A stretch of 58,823 nt of DNA. It comes from Gammaproteobacteria bacterium. Lineage in GTDB: Bacteria; Pseudomonadota; Gammaproteobacteria; SZUA-152. The stretch's first letter is position 1; each line of letters opens with the position of its first letter. The stretch is from contig JAKISS010000012.1 in NCBI GenBank assembly GCA_021648485.1, positions 1-58,823 on the forward strand. Direction: 5' to 3'. Made by a program: the position numbers and the translations under genes. Under the pieces are notes generated by a model. The model made no database searches and was not told the DNA's origin. It worked only from the letters and a program-made list of their open reading frames with translations. Shown in pieces: positions 1 through 10,915 of the stretch.

Positions 1-421
1 AATAAACATTTAAGAAATTGCTAATAAACTCGAATTAACTAAATTTAGCGGGACTCAATGCCCCGCATCACGAATTACACCGAAAAAGTACCGGTTGCGA
101 GTATCAGTGGGGTTTTTTACTATTTTTACTAACTGCAATTCGCGTTCCACTCGGAAAACATTTACTATAATAGCCAATAATAACGGAACATTTCAGCCTG
201 GGATTTCGTAGACCCCTGATAGATTAAAAATTTCTTAACAAAAAACGGCTATAGCTTACGGTATTCCGGTGCCGCTGCCCCCTTCCATTGTGCTGCAACA
301 CAATTTTTTGTACCCTGAAATTCCACATTACTTATCGCAAGAATATTGACTCTGCGCTGCGTACAGTGCATCGTGAACGTATTCATTCTCGTACTCTCAA
401 CCAACCGTAGAAGGAACTATC
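1..421. other. Upstream non-coding region
   Basis: No convincing gene is visible. The stretch is AT-rich and presumably holds the promoter of the response regulator that follows. A short GC-rich inverted repeat lies near 49-68 (GCGGG and CCCGC arms) and might be the terminator of a gene to the left of the window, but it has no strong T-run. Confidence 0.4.
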
Positions 422-1135
422 GTGACTACTCAACTTACATCTACTCTGGCAACCAACCTTGCCGTCGCACCAACCGTATTCATCGTAGACGACGACGACG
501 CTGTACGGCATTCATTACAGACTCTGGTAGAGTCCATGAATATTCGAGCCTGTGCTTTTGCTGACGTACAATCATTCCTTGACGCCTATGACCCGGAACT
601 GCCTGGCTGCCTGGTACTGGATGTCCGCTTACCCCAGTTAAGCGGACTGGAATTGCAGGAATATCTGCAACGACAGGGCATAAAAACACCGGTTATTTTT
701 GTCTCCGGACACAGCACCGTTTCTATGGCGGTACGCACCCTCAGAGCAGGTGCTATCGATTTTCTGGAAAAACCGTTTGACGATCAAGCTTTGCTGGACA
801 GTATTCAGCGCGCACTGGAGAGCGACCGACAAATACGGTTAGACGAACAATGGCGACAAAATGTATTACAGTACCTTGGTCAGCTGTCACGCCGCGAAGA
901 AGAGGTGTTACGCCTGCTGATCCAGGGGAAGGCCAACAAGACCATCGCCCACGAAATGAGCCTCAGCACAAAAACCATAGAGACACATCGTGCGCACATC
1001 ATGCGTAAGCTGGGAGTCAATTCTTTAGCAGGGCTGGTGTGGATGGCATTAACCTCCGGCGAATACCATGAAGTGCCTGAGCACCTGCCGTTTCCGTTAC
1101 CCGAGCAAAACCCGGCTCTATTATCGCTGCGTTAA
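422..1135 (+). CDS. FixJ/NarL-type response regulator (REC + LuxR HTH)
   Basis: A 237-residue two-component response regulator that should act as a cytoplasmic transcription factor. Residues 18-130 form a receiver domain with the acidic pocket D23-D25, the phospho-acceptor D67 in LVLDVRLP and the conserved K117 in FLEKPF. Residues 155-210 form a LuxR/FixJ helix-turn-helix (LSRREEEVLRLL, NKTIAHEMSLSTKTIETHRAHIMRKL). The GTG start at 422 is preceded by AAGGA at good spacing; an overlapping ORF in another frame is a shadow. No histidine kinase is adjacent, so the partner and the regulon are unknown. The gene converges on der. Confidence 0.9.
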   Translation: MTTQLTSTLATNLAVAPTVFIVDDDDAVRHSLQTLVESMNIRACAFADVQSFLDAYDPELPGCLVLDVRLPQLSGLELQEYLQRQGIKTPVIFVSGHSTVSMAVRTLRAGAIDFLEKPFDDQALLDSIQRALESDRQIRLDEQWRQNVLQYLGQLSRREEEVLRLLIQGKANKTIAHEMSLSTKTIETHRAHIMRKLGVNSLAGLVWMALTSGEYHEVPEHLPFPLPEQNPALLSLR

Positions 1136-1190
1136 CAAAACATGTTTCACGTAAAATATCAGCTGAAGTAAAAATGCCGATATGAGTCAT

Positions 1191-1229
1191 GAGCGAAAAC
1201 CTACATTCAGATTATCCAGCTTTTCGCTC
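1191..1229. terminator. Inverted repeat between convergent genes
   Basis: GAGCGAAAA and TTTTCGCTC form a 9-bp stem around a loop of about 20 bases between the convergent response regulator and der. It could act as a weak bidirectional terminator. The long loop and the lack of a strong T-tract keep this tentative. Confidence 0.3.
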
Positions 1230-1252
1230 AGGCTTGATCGGCTGTTCTCAGA

Positions 1253-2644
1253 TTAACGTTTACGTTTAACAAATTTCTTCAACCGCTGACGCTTATCAAT
1301 CTGGCGTTTGCTCAGCTTGTTTTTCCTGCCTTCAAACGGATTAGTGCCCGTCTTGAAATCAATACGCACCGGCGTACCTTCCAGCTTGAGTACCTTGCGA
1401 AACGTGTTTTGCAAATAACGCCGATAAGCATCCGGCACATCTTTGGTCTGATTACCGTGAATAACAATCATCGGCGGGTTGCGCCCCCCCTGATGGGCAT
1501 AACGTAATTTAATGCGCCGACCACGCACCAGTGGCGGCTGATGATTATCCACGGCCTTTTCCAGAATACGTGACAGCTCCGGCGTGGAAAAATGGCGCGT
1601 CGCAGAAACATAAGCTTTCTGAATCGGTTTGAACAAATCACCCACACCGGTACCATGCAATGCTGAGATAAAAAACAGCTTCGCAAAATCGACAAACTGT
1701 AATTTTCGTCCTAGCTCGTATTTCACTCGCTCCCGTTCAGAAGGCTCCAACCCATCCCATTTGTTAACGGCAATGACCAACGCTCTGCCTTCATCCAGCA
1801 CAAAACCCAGCAAATGCGCATCCTGATCACTGATGCCTTCGTGGGCATCAATCACCAGCACCACCACATTCGCACGTTCAATGGCTTGCAACGCTTTAAT
1901 TACACTGAATTTTTCCAGCTTGTCATGTACTTTTTTGCGCCGCCGCACACCGGCAGTATCAATAAAGGTATATTTCTGGCCGCGACGTTCAAAGGGAACA
2001 AAAATGCTGTCACGGGTGGTCCCTGGCATATCAAAAACCAATACGCGCTCTTCACCCAAAATACGGTTGATCAGTGTTGATTTCCCCACATTAGGCTTGC
2101 CCACAATGGCGATTTTAATACCCAGATCTTCTTCGTCTTCATCAATGTCGGACTCGGGAAATTCCGGCAGAATTTCTGCCATCAAGTCACGTACCCCGCC
2201 CCCCTGACTGGCCGTGATACCCAGCGGATCACCCAGGCCAAGACGATAAAAATCAGCGATCACTACCGCCAACTCCGAGCCATCAATTTTGTTCACCACC
2301 AGATGTACGCACTTGTTGGCCGAGCGCAAACGTTTGGCAATTTCCTGATCGCCTGCCACCAGACCGTCACGCGCATCCACCAAAAATAAAACCACGTCGG
2401 CTTCTTCAACGGCCAACCAGGCCTGATCTGCCATCAGCTCGTCGATGCCTTCCTTTTCGCCACTGAGACCGCCGGTATCCACGACCAGATAGGGATAGTC
2501 ACCCACACGACCTTCACCGTATTTACGGTCACGGGTGAGTCCGGGCTGATCAGCCACCAACGCATCACGCGAGCGCGTTAAACAATTAAATAAAGTGGAT
2601 TTGCCGACGTTAGGACGACCAACAAGTGCGATAACCGGTTTCAT
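1253..2644 (-). CDS. der: Ribosome biogenesis GTPase Der
   Basis: A 463-residue double GTPase needed for 50S ribosomal subunit assembly. The first G domain has P-loop GRPNVGKS at residues 9-16, DTGG near 56-59 and NKID at 118-121. The second has GKPNVGKS at 182-189, DTAG and NKWD. A C-terminal KH-like domain follows, and the tail is strongly basic ([13 protein letters not shown]). Length and order are typical of the family. It is the last gene of the minus-strand string hisS-yfgM-bamB-der, the usual gammaproteobacterial arrangement, although a repeat-bearing gap of 223 bp separates it from bamB. Confidence 0.97.
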   Translation of the reverse strand: MKPVIALVGRPNVGKSTLFNCLTRSRDALVADQPGLTRDRKYGEGRVGDYPYLVVDTGGLSGEKEGIDELMADQAWLAVEEADVVLFLVDARDGLVAGDQEIAKRLRSANKCVHLVVNKIDGSELAVVIADFYRLGLGDPLGITASQGGGVRDLMAEILPEFPESDIDEDEEDLGIKIAIVGKPNVGKSTLINRILGEERVLVFDMPGTTRDSIFVPFERRGQKYTFIDTAGVRRRKKVHDKLEKFSVIKALQAIERANVVVLVIDAHEGISDQDAHLLGFVLDEGRALVIAVNKWDGLEPSERERVKYELGRKLQFVDFAKLFFISALHGTGVGDLFKPIQKAYVSATRHFSTPELSRILEKAVDNHQPPLVRGRRIKLRYAHQGGRNPPMIVIHGNQTKDVPDAYRRYLQNTFRKVLKLEGTPVRIDFKTGTNPFEGRKNKLSKRQIDKRQRLKKFVKRKR

Positions 2645-2699
2645 AATAATTTACATACCTATCCGCAAAACTCAGTTTAAAAATAACCGGCTCTGTTTT

Positions 2700-2831
2700 C
2701 GTAGGGTGGGCATTGCCCACCAATTGTGCTTTATTCAACCCCGAAAGAGGCGGAACAAAATAACCTGGACACCCAATACCATTAGTTAACAAATTGCGGT
2801 ATAGGGCAGATGGGCGGTGCCCACCCTGCCC
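2700..2831. repeat. Palindromic CGTAGGGTG-family repeat pair
   Basis: The bamB-der gap holds two inverted copies of a short palindrome. The left copy at 2700-2722 reads CGTAGGGTGGGCA then TGCCCACC. The right copy at 2803-2831 is in the opposite orientation and ends in GCCCACCCTGCC. Similar heads recur near 7747, 7891, 14877 and 36227, so this is a dispersed family. Nothing coding is seen between the copies. Confidence 0.6.
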
Positions 2832-2867
2832 GGAAATCGTGTTTTTTCAGAAGAAAAGTCTGATCAT

Positions 2868-4130
2868 TTATTTTGTGGCGGCTTGTTCTGAAACGGTTTG
2901 TTTTACAAGCGTAAACGCAGCTAACGCGCCGGTATTGTCACGCACATACAGTGTGTCGGCAGCCACCAATGGAGAAACACTGACCGAACGGTAAACTTTC
3001 TCGGCAGGCTCGTCACTGTCCCAGACATAGCGCATGGTTGACCACACCTTATCGAGACTTCTTCGAGCCACAAAATCACCATCATCCCGCGCCAACCAGT
3101 GTACAAAACCGTCATAGTCCGCAACCACCACTGTATTCCCCTGCACTACCGGCACACTCAGCTCTCGTTTCAACAGGCCGTCCTGCCGCCACAGGGTTGC
3201 TCCCGTGCGCCCATCCAGCGCCCACACCCTGCTGGTCGCGTCGGTGATGAAAATCTGTTCCCCGCTCACCGTCAAACCGGTATACGATGACATGTCCCGC
3301 GCCCACAACACATTTCCATCTGCAATGGAAACCGCCGCTACCCTCCCCTGATAACTGCTCACATACACCACGCCATCGACGGCACGAAACAAGCCATCAA
3401 TATCAACCAGACGCTCCAGATCGGTGCGCCCATGGGGCACAGCGATAGTGGTTTCCCATAACAATTCACCCGTAGCCAGACTGAGGCTCAGTAAACGCCC
3501 ATCGGAAAATCCGGCCAACACCGCCTCATTCACCACCAGAGGCACACTGGTGCCACGCAAAGTCAGTTTTGGAATACTGCGCTCATATGACCAGAGTTTT
3601 TTACCCGTCGCCGTTTTATGCGCGCTGATTCTGCCATCAATAGTCTGCACAACCAGCAATTCTCCCGCCACAACAGGGGTGGCCAGCATTTCACTGCTAA
3701 TGCGTTGACGCCAGCGCTCAGCGCCATTGTTTTTATCCAGCGCCACCAGCTCTGCCTCGCGTGTACCCACAAACAACAAGCCTGCTCCGACACCGGGGCC
3801 ACCCGTCAGCGCTTCGTCCATGCTGATCTGCCACAGCACACCACCATTTTTTGTGGCGTGCGCAGCCACATCACCCTTACGGCTTGCGACATAAATCTTT
3901 TTGTCGCTACCGGTACTATCCATGACCACGGGCAATTGTGCGTGCGCATACTCCGGTACATCACCGGTGGGTTGCGCCCAAAGCGCCTTGACCGACACAC
4001 TTGTGTTAATTGTATTCAACGGCGTTGCGTCGGAATAATCCTTTGGTGATGAGCCACAGGCAACCAGCAACAAGCCAGATATCAGCGCCACCGGCATCAG
4101 ACATACTTTTTTCATACGCGACAACAGCAT
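2868..4130 (-). CDS. bamB: Outer membrane assembly lipoprotein BamB
   Basis: A 420-residue beta-propeller lipoprotein of the BAM complex, which folds barrels into the outer membrane. The N-terminus is a lipoprotein signal with lipobox LLVAC and lipidated Cys25. The rest consists of PQQ-like propeller blades with repeated signatures such as NGGVLWQ, NNGAERWRQ, ATGKKLWSY, ATGELLWE and GATLWRQ. The ATG at 4130 overlaps the yfgM stop by one base (TAATG), which supports coupling and this start; a start five codons in, at MKKVCL, would also give a canonical signal peptide. BamA is encoded at the other end of the window. Confidence 0.95.
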   Translation of the reverse strand: MLLSRMKKVCLMPVALISGLLLVACGSSPKDYSDATPLNTINTSVSVKALWAQPTGDVPEYAHAQLPVVMDSTGSDKKIYVASRKGDVAAHATKNGGVLWQISMDEALTGGPGVGAGLLFVGTREAELVALDKNNGAERWRQRISSEMLATPVVAGELLVVQTIDGRISAHKTATGKKLWSYERSIPKLTLRGTSVPLVVNEAVLAGFSDGRLLSLSLATGELLWETTIAVPHGRTDLERLVDIDGLFRAVDGVVYVSSYQGRVAAVSIADGNVLWARDMSSYTGLTVSGEQIFITDATSRVWALDGRTGATLWRQDGLLKRELSVPVVQGNTVVVADYDGFVHWLARDDGDFVARRSLDKVWSTMRYVWDSDEPAEKVYRSVSVSPLVAADTLYVRDNTGALAAFTLVKQTVSEQAATK

Positions 4131-4780
4131 TACGACATATCACCCGAAGCAGGCTGTCCAAGATTATCCAGCTTCATTTGCAGCAACTCGCGCCCACGTT
4201 CCCCCGGCGACGCACTGGCCAGGGCACGCATGAATGCCGTACGTGCAGACTCCGGCTGCCCCATGGCGACATAAATATCACCTTTCAATTGTTCGTAGGT
4301 TGACTCATAAACCCCCGCGTCAATATCCGACATAAAATTCAGAGCATCATCATACTTCCCTTCCGCCATCATGATCCTGGTCAGGCGTAAACGTGCTTCA
4401 TGGCGTACAGCCTCGCTTTCAGTATTGTCCAATGCCCAGCGCAAATGTGCGCTGGCAGCGGCGGCATCCCCCGCTTCCAGTTTGGTTTTGGCCATCATCA
4501 ATGCCGCCAGTGAGGCATAAGCGGTATCTGAAAACTGGCCTAACAGCTGAGCACCCTGTGTGGCCGCGTCCTCATTTTTATTTTGCGATACATTTTCCAG
4601 CATCATTTGATAAACCGCAGATGCGGTTTCTGAGTACTGTTGCTGATTATCCAGCCAGGCACGACCGCCCCATAACGCACCCACACCGATAACCACGCCG
4701 CCGATCAGTGACCATTTATTTTCATCCCACCACCTTCTGATGGCGGCGACCTGTTGCTCTTCTGTTGTGTATATATCCAC
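4130..4780 (-). CDS. yfgM: YfgM-type membrane-anchored TPR protein
   Basis: A 216-residue protein of the YfgM family, which in E. coli is an inner-membrane partner of the Sec translocon and periplasmic chaperones. The N-terminus begins MDIYTTEEQQVAAIRRWWDENKW, as usual in the family. One membrane helix lies at about residues 23-36 (IGGVVIGVGALWGG), followed by TPR-like helical pairs to the C-terminus. It lies between hisS and bamB, its conserved position, and overlaps bamB by one base. Confidence 0.92.
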   Translation of the reverse strand: MDIYTTEEQQVAAIRRWWDENKWSLIGGVVIGVGALWGGRAWLDNQQQYSETASAVYQMMLENVSQNKNEDAATQGAQLLGQFSDTAYASLAALMMAKTKLEAGDAAAASAHLRWALDNTESEAVRHEARLRLTRIMMAEGKYDDALNFMSDIDAGVYESTYEQLKGDIYVAMGQPESARTAFMRALASASPGERGRELLQMKLDNLGQPASGDMS

Positions 4781-4820
4781 AGTACTCTCCGTACATTACC
4801 TGGCGATTTTCCGCCAAAAA

Positions 4821-6101
4821 TTATAGGTCTGTCAGTTTTCCTTCCAGCCACGCTGGCACATCATCCTGCGCCAGCGTTTCCTGATTTTGAGAGTGTTCAC
4901 CCCGCAAAAACTTGATGCTCACCGTTTTTTGCGCCACTTCATCCTCACCCAGCACCAGCGCAAACTGTGCGCCGCACTTGTCGGCCTTTTTAAACTGGCT
5001 TTTAAAACTGCCACCTCCGCAATTTGTCATAATACGCAACGCTGGTATTGCGTCACGCAACTGCTCGGCCAGCAACACGCCTTTTTTCTGCGCGGCTTCC
5101 CCCACCAGCACCAGATAGAGGTGAGGCCTGTTATCCGGCTGAAGGTTTTCACGCACCAGTGTCAGCAAACGTTCCAGCCCGATGGCAAAACCGGCAGACG
5201 GCGTTGCTTTCCCGCCTAACTGTTCCACCAGCCCATCAAACCGGCCACCCGCACAAATCGTACCCTGCGCACCCAGCTGATCCGTCACCCATTCAAACAC
5301 CGTCCGACTGTAATAATCCAGCCCGCGTACCAGACACGGGTTAACACAATAGGTAATACCTGCATCACCTAACAGACCACACAGCGTCTCAAAATGTTCA
5401 CGCGATTCATCATCGAGATGCGCCATCAGTTTGGGTGCATCAGCCACCACGTCCCGCAGTGCCGGATTTTTTGTATCCAGAATACGCAGCGGATTGCTCT
5501 CCAGGCGTCGCAAACTGTCTTCGTCAAGCTGGTCCTTGTGCTGCTCAAAATAGCGGACCAGTTCTTTGCGGTATATCGCACGCGATTCGCGTGTACCCAG
5601 CGAATTCAGTTGCAACTCCACATTGTCCAGACCCAGCTGCTGCCACAAACGCGCCGTCATTAAAATCAGTTCTGCATCCAGATCCGGGCTGGCCATACCA
5701 AAGGTTTCGACGCCCACCTGATGAAACTGGCGATAACGTCCCTTTTGCGGGCGCTCGTGACGAAACATCGGTCCCATGTACCACAGACGCTGCACCTGAT
5801 TATGCAATAAACCGTTCTGAATGGCTGCCCGTACACAAGGCGCGGTACCTTCAGGGCGCAAGGTCAGATTGTCACCATTACGGTCCGCGAAAGTATACAT
5901 TTCCTTTTCAACGATGTCGGTGACTTCACCAATGGATCGCTTGAACAATTCTGTTTTTTCCACAACAGGAAAACGGATTTCCTGATAACCGTAACGGCCC
6001 AGCAGGTCACGAATAATCGACTCCAGCTTTTGCCAGTAAACCGTATCTTCCGGCAAAATGTCGTTCATACCACGAATGGCCTGGATGATTTGTTGTGCCA
6101 T
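4821..6101 (-). CDS. hisS: Histidyl-tRNA synthetase
   Basis: A 426-residue class II aminoacyl-tRNA synthetase that charges tRNA-His. It starts with the family signature [11 protein letters not shown]. Motif 2 is visible around [32 protein letters not shown] precedes it, and the histidine-binding signature [12 protein letters not shown] lies in the middle. The C-terminal part is the anticodon-binding domain. It lies 40 bp upstream of yfgM and 23 bp downstream of ispG, in a likely operon. Confidence 0.97.
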   Translation of the reverse strand: MAQQIIQAIRGMNDILPEDTVYWQKLESIIRDLLGRYGYQEIRFPVVEKTELFKRSIGEVTDIVEKEMYTFADRNGDNLTLRPEGTAPCVRAAIQNGLLHNQVQRLWYMGPMFRHERPQKGRYRQFHQVGVETFGMASPDLDAELILMTARLWQQLGLDNVELQLNSLGTRESRAIYRKELVRYFEQHKDQLDEDSLRRLESNPLRILDTKNPALRDVVADAPKLMAHLDDESREHFETLCGLLGDAGITYCVNPCLVRGLDYYSRTVFEWVTDQLGAQGTICAGGRFDGLVEQLGGKATPSAGFAIGLERLLTLVRENLQPDNRPHLYLVLVGEAAQKKGVLLAEQLRDAIPALRIMTNCGGGSFKSQFKKADKCGAQFALVLGEDEVAQKTVSIKFLRGEHSQNQETLAQDDVPAWLEGKLTDL

Positions 6102-6124
6102 AATTATATTAACCCTGCCGCCAG

Positions 6125-7261
6125 CTACGGCGCAGCCTGCTGAATTTTAATATTTTCAAATGCATCGGGATTTTCCAGACGCCGCTTGACTTCGGCACGT
6201 ACGGCACGTTCCAGCTCATTCAGCAATTCATCATTGTTTACTTTATGATCCGGTTTGCCGTCAACATAAAGCAGGTTTGGCTCACCACCGGCAAGTCCGA
6301 TATCCGCCTCACGCGCCTCGCCCGGCCCGTTCACCACACAGCCAATCACCGCCACATCCATGGGCTCCAGAATATCTTCCAGTCTTTCTTCCAGTGCGTT
6401 AACGGTGGAAACCACATCAAACTGCTGACGAGAGCAGGAAGGACAGGCAATCAGATTGATGCCCTTGCTGCGTACATGCAGGCTTTTCAGAATATCAAAA
6501 CCGACTTTGACTTCCTGTACTGGATCAGCCGCCAGCGACACCCGTATCGTGTCACCAATACCCTGTGCCAGTAACATGCCCAGACCAATCGCGGATTTAA
6601 CTGCACCCGAACGCGCACCACCCGCCTCGGTAATACCCAGGTGCAGTGGCTGCTCAATCTGATCAGCCAGCAAACGATAAGCGGCCACCGTCATAAACAC
6701 ATCCGACGCCTTGAGGCTGACCTTGAATTCCTGAAAATCCAGCTTGTCGAGCATATCAATATGACGCATCGCCGATTCAACCAGCGCCTCGGGAGTCGGC
6801 TCACCGTATTTTTTCTGCAAATCTTTTTCCAGCGAACCCGCATTCACACCAATGCGAATGGGAATGTCATTATCCCGCGCCGCAGACACTACTGCCCGTA
6901 CACGGTCTTCACGACCAATATTGCCAGGATTAATACGCAAGCAATCCACACCCAGTTCGGCCACGCGCAGGGCAATCTTGTAATCAAAGTGAATATCGCT
7001 GATCAGCGGCACGTTGACGCGACGCCGGATTTCACCAAACGCCTCAGCAGCATCCATTGATGGAACGGAAACACGCACAATATCAACACCGGCTGTTTCC
7101 AGCGCCTGAATCTGTGCCACGGTTGCCTCAACATCCGTAGTTTCAGTGTTGGTCATGCTCTGCACGGTAATGGGTGCATCACCCCCCACCAGTACGTCAC
7201 CCACACGAATCTGGCGCGACTTGCGGCGGGTTATTTGTTGATACTCAGGTTTTTCAATCAT
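6125..7261 (-). CDS. ispG: 4-hydroxy-3-methylbut-2-enyl diphosphate synthase (IspG/GcpE)
   Basis: A 378-residue [4Fe-4S] enzyme of the non-mevalonate isoprenoid pathway that converts MEcPP to HMBPP. The N-terminal TIM-barrel part begins with [16 protein letters not shown] and contains [10 protein letters not shown]-like and [11 protein letters not shown] segments. The C-terminal cluster cysteines are visible in [13 protein letters not shown] and [10 protein letters not shown]. Length matches the short bacterial form. Dxr and UppS of the same route are encoded at 55-58 kb. Confidence 0.97.
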   Translation of the reverse strand: MIEKPEYQQITRRKSRQIRVGDVLVGGDAPITVQSMTNTETTDVEATVAQIQALETAGVDIVRVSVPSMDAAEAFGEIRRRVNVPLISDIHFDYKIALRVAELGVDCLRINPGNIGREDRVRAVVSAARDNDIPIRIGVNAGSLEKDLQKKYGEPTPEALVESAMRHIDMLDKLDFQEFKVSLKASDVFMTVAAYRLLADQIEQPLHLGITEAGGARSGAVKSAIGLGMLLAQGIGDTIRVSLAADPVQEVKVGFDILKSLHVRSKGINLIACPSCSRQQFDVVSTVNALEERLEDILEPMDVAVIGCVVNGPGEAREADIGLAGGEPNLLYVDGKPDHKVNNDELLNELERAVRAEVKRRLENPDAFENIKIQQAAP

Positions 7262-7344
7262 GGTTTTTATTCAACGTAATTATCGTCCAAGCTGAGAGGC
7301 TTACTGAAGTGATAGTGGTTGTTTTGTGCGACTCAAGCTTATTG

Positions 7345-7701
7345 TTACAGTTGCATTAATTGTACAGCAGACTTAATCAGGCTGCCTTTCAGGACTTCAA
7401 ATACCAGCCCACCTGTTTTTTCAATTAATTGCGATGTAACATTTTTCCATGTCGTGTCGTTTCTGGCTGCCTCTATAAATTCATGACCATCCCAGGTTAG
7501 TGAAACTGGATACCACTTAAAATCATTAACTCCTGAAGCATCATGAGCTTCGATCAGCCCTGCTTGAAAAAGAAGTTTAACATGATACGACAACACTTCT
7601 TCAGCGATGCCATCAATAGAAAGTTGCTGCATCTTACCTGCCGATTCAACTTTTTCAAGAGCAAGCAATATTGATCTGATTAAGTCCATATTTCTTTTCA
7701 T
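7345..7701 (-). CDS. DUF2513-like small protein
   Basis: A 118-residue protein resembling the DUF2513 family: MKRNMDLIRSILLALE at the N-terminus, a winged-helix-like middle (YHVKLLFQAGLIEAHD), then LTWDGHEFIEAARNDTTW. Function is unknown; family members are often near mobile or phage genes. The ATG at 7701 is chosen because GAGGGAGAAG lies just upstream; a longer reading frame to 7746 has no such support. It interrupts the normally adjacent ispG-rodZ pair and is flanked by palindromic repeats, which suggests an inserted gene. Confidence 0.7.
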   Translation of the reverse strand: MKRNMDLIRSILLALEKVESAGKMQQLSIDGIAEEVLSYHVKLLFQAGLIEAHDASGVNDFKWYPVSLTWDGHEFIEAARNDTTWKNVTSQLIEKTGGLVFEVLKGSLIKSAVQLMQL

Positions 7702-7746
7702 CACTTCTCCCTCTGTTCCTGCTAAACATAAAATAAACCACCCCAC

Positions 7747-7929
7747 AGTAGCAAGGGTGCGTTCTACGCACCAAAATTATTCATCATGTTACCTGTAAAT
7801 TAAGGTCATTTATTCTGGTTCCCACGCGGGAGCGTGAGGAACAAGAAAGGCACAAATTTAAAGGATGTGTGTCAGTAGCAACATTTTTGTGGTGCATAGA
7901 ATGCATCCTACAGGGCGCTGACACAGAAT
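7747..7929. repeat. Short palindromic repeats upstream of the DUF2513-like gene
   Basis: Three palindromes are packed here. At 7747-7772 GGTGCGTT and ACGCACC form a stem. At 7818-7842 GGTTCCCACGC and GCGTGAGGAAC form an imperfect stem. At 7891-7913 the sequence reads, on the minus strand, TGTAGGATGCATTCTATGCA, resembling the CGTAGGGTG family. No gene is seen. Confidence 0.5.
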
Positions 7930-8916
7930 CTATTCACCACCCATACCCTCATCGGCAGCACCAATCCGCAAACGTACCGACCGGCGATTGGCATACTTTG
8001 ACAAATCGTACACAGCACCGTTATATAAAATATCCACGCCTTGCACATAACCCAGTTGCACCACAAAAGGAGCAACACCCGTCACAACACGCTGGGTACC
8101 TGCTTTACCTAAACGATACATAAGGCGCTGGCCCCGAACATCCTGCACCTCTGCCCAGGAATCACTGTTAAAAATCAATATCAGCTCTGAATTCAGGTCA
8201 GTGTCCGGCGCTTCACTCTCAACTTCAGATACAGCCACTGGCTCGGCGGACAATTCCGGCGTTACCATTGCATGCGGGTCTGTTTCCGCAGTGCGTTCCC
8301 GCACAGCAGGATTTTGAGCCTCAACCGCAGGCGTATCACTCACAACTTTTTCGGTAACAACATCGGGTACTGGTATTGCTATCCCAACGGTTTTTCCGGC
8401 CAAGCCAGCACTTGTCTTCGTATCCATAACACCGACAACATCGGTATTCTCGCGCTCACTGATCGGCCACAAAAAATAAACCAGGCCCACAATAACCACA
8501 CCCGCAAGCCCGGCCTTTCCCCAATGATTCCCCGATGATTTATCTCTCAGGGAAAACTGACTGGATATTTCATTGGTCATCTTGCTGTAAGTTTCGTTAT
8601 TCACCGCCGATGCCGGATCAATGACCTGATCATGCACCGACGCCAACTCAGTAAAATCAGCAAGCACTTCTTCTTCGGGTAATTCCATCAAACGTGCATA
8701 CGCGCGCAAATAACCCGCTGCAAACACCGGGGCGGGAAAATCTGCAATATCCCCCTGCTCCAGCGCCCTGATTTTTCTCACATCAAGTTTTAAACGCGCC
8801 GCCACATCGTCAATGGATAAATCACGAGATTCACGCGCAATACGCAATCTGTCGCCAGCTTGCAGGGACAGTGCATCCTGTTCAGGGTTCCGCTGCTTTT
8901 TATTGCGTTTACTCAC
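7930..8916 (-). CDS. rodZ: Cytoskeletal protein RodZ
   Basis: A 328-residue bitopic membrane protein that links the MreB cytoskeleton to cell-wall growth. The N-terminal cytoplasmic part holds a Cro-like helix-turn-helix of the HTH_25 type (residues about 18-85: LRIARESRDLSIDDVAARLKL, IRALEQGD). A single transmembrane helix follows at about 136-150 (AGLAGVVIVGLVYFLWP). A Pro/Glu/Val-rich periplasmic linker leads to the C-terminal DUF4115 domain (SDSWAEVQDVRGQRLMY, FVVQLGYVQGVDILYNG). Position between ispG and pilF is the conserved one. Confidence 0.92.
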   Translation of the reverse strand: MSKRNKKQRNPEQDALSLQAGDRLRIARESRDLSIDDVAARLKLDVRKIRALEQGDIADFPAPVFAAGYLRAYARLMELPEEEVLADFTELASVHDQVIDPASAVNNETYSKMTNEISSQFSLRDKSSGNHWGKAGLAGVVIVGLVYFLWPISERENTDVVGVMDTKTSAGLAGKTVGIAIPVPDVVTEKVVSDTPAVEAQNPAVRERTAETDPHAMVTPELSAEPVAVSEVESEAPDTDLNSELILIFNSDSWAEVQDVRGQRLMYRLGKAGTQRVVTGVAPFVVQLGYVQGVDILYNGAVYDLSKYANRRSVRLRIGAADEGMGGE

Positions 8917-8944
8917 TTTTTAATTCTCGCGACTCATATCTTCA

Positions 8945-9757
8945 TTATTGCCCGCCGGCTCCATCTCTTTCCCGGGCTTCTGCTTCCAATAACATGCGCA
9001 TTTCGTTGGAATCCGAATAATTCTGGCGCAACAGTGTTTTATATTTTCTCACCGCTGTCATATCTCCCAGTTCTGTCTCCACCTGAATACCCAGCCACAG
9101 ACCATCCGGGCCCAACGTAGCCACTTCCTGATAACGCTGCAAATAGGCCCGGGCCGACATCGCACGCTTTTTCTCAACGCTGACCCGGGCCATTTGCAAC
9201 AGGGCTCCCGGCAATCGTGGATCTATTTGCAAGGCTTTGCGCAAGTAGGTTTCCGCCTTTTCCAGGTCAGGCACCTGCAACATACATACGCCCAGGTTTT
9301 CAAGCGCCTCTGCGGGGGTGCGATATCTTCGATTGTTGATTGCCGTTAAAAAATGTTGTTCCGCTTCAGCGTACTTGCCTTGCCCGCATAAAAACACGGC
9401 ATAGTTATTCTGGATTGATCCATCATCCGGCTTAAGTTCCACCGCTTGCTGATAATGCGCTTCTGCTTTCTCCGGCTTGCCCATACGGATGTACGCCAGG
9501 GCAATACTGCTATGCGCCTCGGCATATTCCGGCATCGTATCCACTGCTTTTTTCAATTTTTGCAAAGCCGCTTCATCACGCCCCTGCTGTAAATAACCCA
9601 GCCCCAGGCGAAGGTTGGTATCTGCGATACGAAATTTGGTTTTGTCTTTACGCTCCTGTTCCTGCACGGTTGCACAGGAAAACAACATAAAACTCAATGC
9701 GATCACGGAGGCCATGCGTAAAGTCAGTGAGCGCAGCACTTTCATATCTGTTTTCAC
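8945..9757 (-). CDS. pilF: Type IV pilus biogenesis lipoprotein PilF/PilW
   Basis: A 270-residue TPR lipoprotein that supports assembly or stability of the PilQ secretin. The lipobox FSC places the lipidated cysteine at residue 28. Six or so TPR repeats follow, for example [57 protein letters not shown] and [17 protein letters not shown]. The start overlaps the rlmN stop by four bases (ATGA), so it is translationally coupled. No other pilus genes are in the window. Confidence 0.9.
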   Translation of the reverse strand: MKTDMKVLRSLTLRMASVIALSFMLFSCATVQEQERKDKTKFRIADTNLRLGLGYLQQGRDEAALQKLKKAVDTMPEYAEAHSSIALAYIRMGKPEKAEAHYQQAVELKPDDGSIQNNYAVFLCGQGKYAEAEQHFLTAINNRRYRTPAEALENLGVCMLQVPDLEKAETYLRKALQIDPRLPGALLQMARVSVEKKRAMSARAYLQRYQEVATLGPDGLWLGIQVETELGDMTAVRKYKTLLRQNYSDSNEMRMLLEAEARERDGAGGQ

Positions 9758-10851
9758 CCGGTCACCCGTTTATTTTGCTGTCGCTGGGTTTTATCCTGCA
9801 CCTGCCCCACCAATTGACCACAGGCAGCGTCAATATCATCACCCCGGGTACGACGGGTCAACGTGATCAAACCATTTTTGATCAACACTTCACGGAAGCG
9901 CACAATCGCCGCATCACTTGAGCGTCGATATTGCGTATCCGGGAAAGGATTAAATGGAATCAGGTTGATTTTGGACGGCACACCTTTAAGTACCTTCGCC
10001 AACTGACGCGCATGAGCGACACTGTCATTCACACCATCCAGCATAACGTATTCAATCGTCACCTTGCGTCGGGTATCACCACTAATGTAATGCGTACAGG
10101 CATCCAGCACCTCACGCAGAGGATATTTTTTATTCAGTGGTACCAGTACATCGCGCAGCTCATCCGTGGGTGCATGCAGAGATAAGGCCAGTGCCACATC
10201 ACTCACCTCTTTCAACCGCGCCAGCGCAGGCACCACACCGGAGGTGCTCACCGTCACCCGTCGCTTCGACAAACCATAGGCAAAATCATCCACCAGCAAA
10301 TCAATGGTTTTGACGGTGTTGTCAAAATTCAACAACGGTTCGCCCATGCCCATGAAAACCACATTGGAAATAATGCGCTCATTTTTGCCATTGGCCAGCG
10401 GATCCCAGCCCAATGCCTTGTTGGCCACCCACACCTGACCAATAATTTCGGCCACGCTCAGGTTGCGATTAAAGCCCTGTTGTCCCGTGGAACAAAAAGA
10501 GCATTCCAGCGCACAACCCACCTGAGAGGAAATACACAATGTGCCGCGATTTTTTTCCGGGATAAAAACCGTTTCGACAGAATTGCCATTATCCAGTTTC
10601 AGCAGCCACTTGTGCGTGCCATCCACAGAGGCCTGATCAATCAACACTTCAGGCGTACGAATTTCAGCCACTTTTTCAAGTTTGGCACGCAAAGCCTTGC
10701 TCAGGTTGGTCATTTCATCAAACTGATCAACACCATACTGATGCAGCCACTGAATGACCTGTTTGGCACGGAAAGGCTTCTCCCCCATGTCGGCGAAGAA
10801 TATCTCCATGTCTGCGCGTGAAAAATCCAACAGGTTGATTTTTGTTGGCAT
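9754..10851 (-). CDS. rlmN: Dual-specificity RNA methyltransferase RlmN
   Basis: A radical-SAM methyltransferase that makes 2-methyladenosine at A2503 of 23S rRNA and A37 of some tRNAs. The CxxxCxxC iron-sulfur motif is visible in [15 protein letters not shown], with [12 protein letters not shown] and the catalytic cysteine region near the C-terminus (DIDAACGQL). The start is placed at 10851 ([16 protein letters not shown]), giving 365 residues. The frame stays open to 10881, but those ten extra codons come from a short ACC-rich tandem repeat (IPTPIPTL) and look non-native. Confidence 0.95.
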   Translation of the reverse strand: MPTKINLLDFSRADMEIFFADMGEKPFRAKQVIQWLHQYGVDQFDEMTNLSKALRAKLEKVAEIRTPEVLIDQASVDGTHKWLLKLDNGNSVETVFIPEKNRGTLCISSQVGCALECSFCSTGQQGFNRNLSVAEIIGQVWVANKALGWDPLANGKNERIISNVVFMGMGEPLLNFDNTVKTIDLLVDDFAYGLSKRRVTVSTSGVVPALARLKEVSDVALALSLHAPTDELRDVLVPLNKKYPLREVLDACTHYISGDTRRKVTIEYVMLDGVNDSVAHARQLAKVLKGVPSKINLIPFNPFPDTQYRRSSDAAIVRFREVLIKNGLITLTRRTRGDDIDAACGQLVGQVQDKTQRQQNKRVTG

Positions 10852-10915
10852 CAGTGTCGGTATTGGTGTCGGTATCAACATCAGACTCGCTCGCTACGTC
10901 TCAGGCCATGCACAC

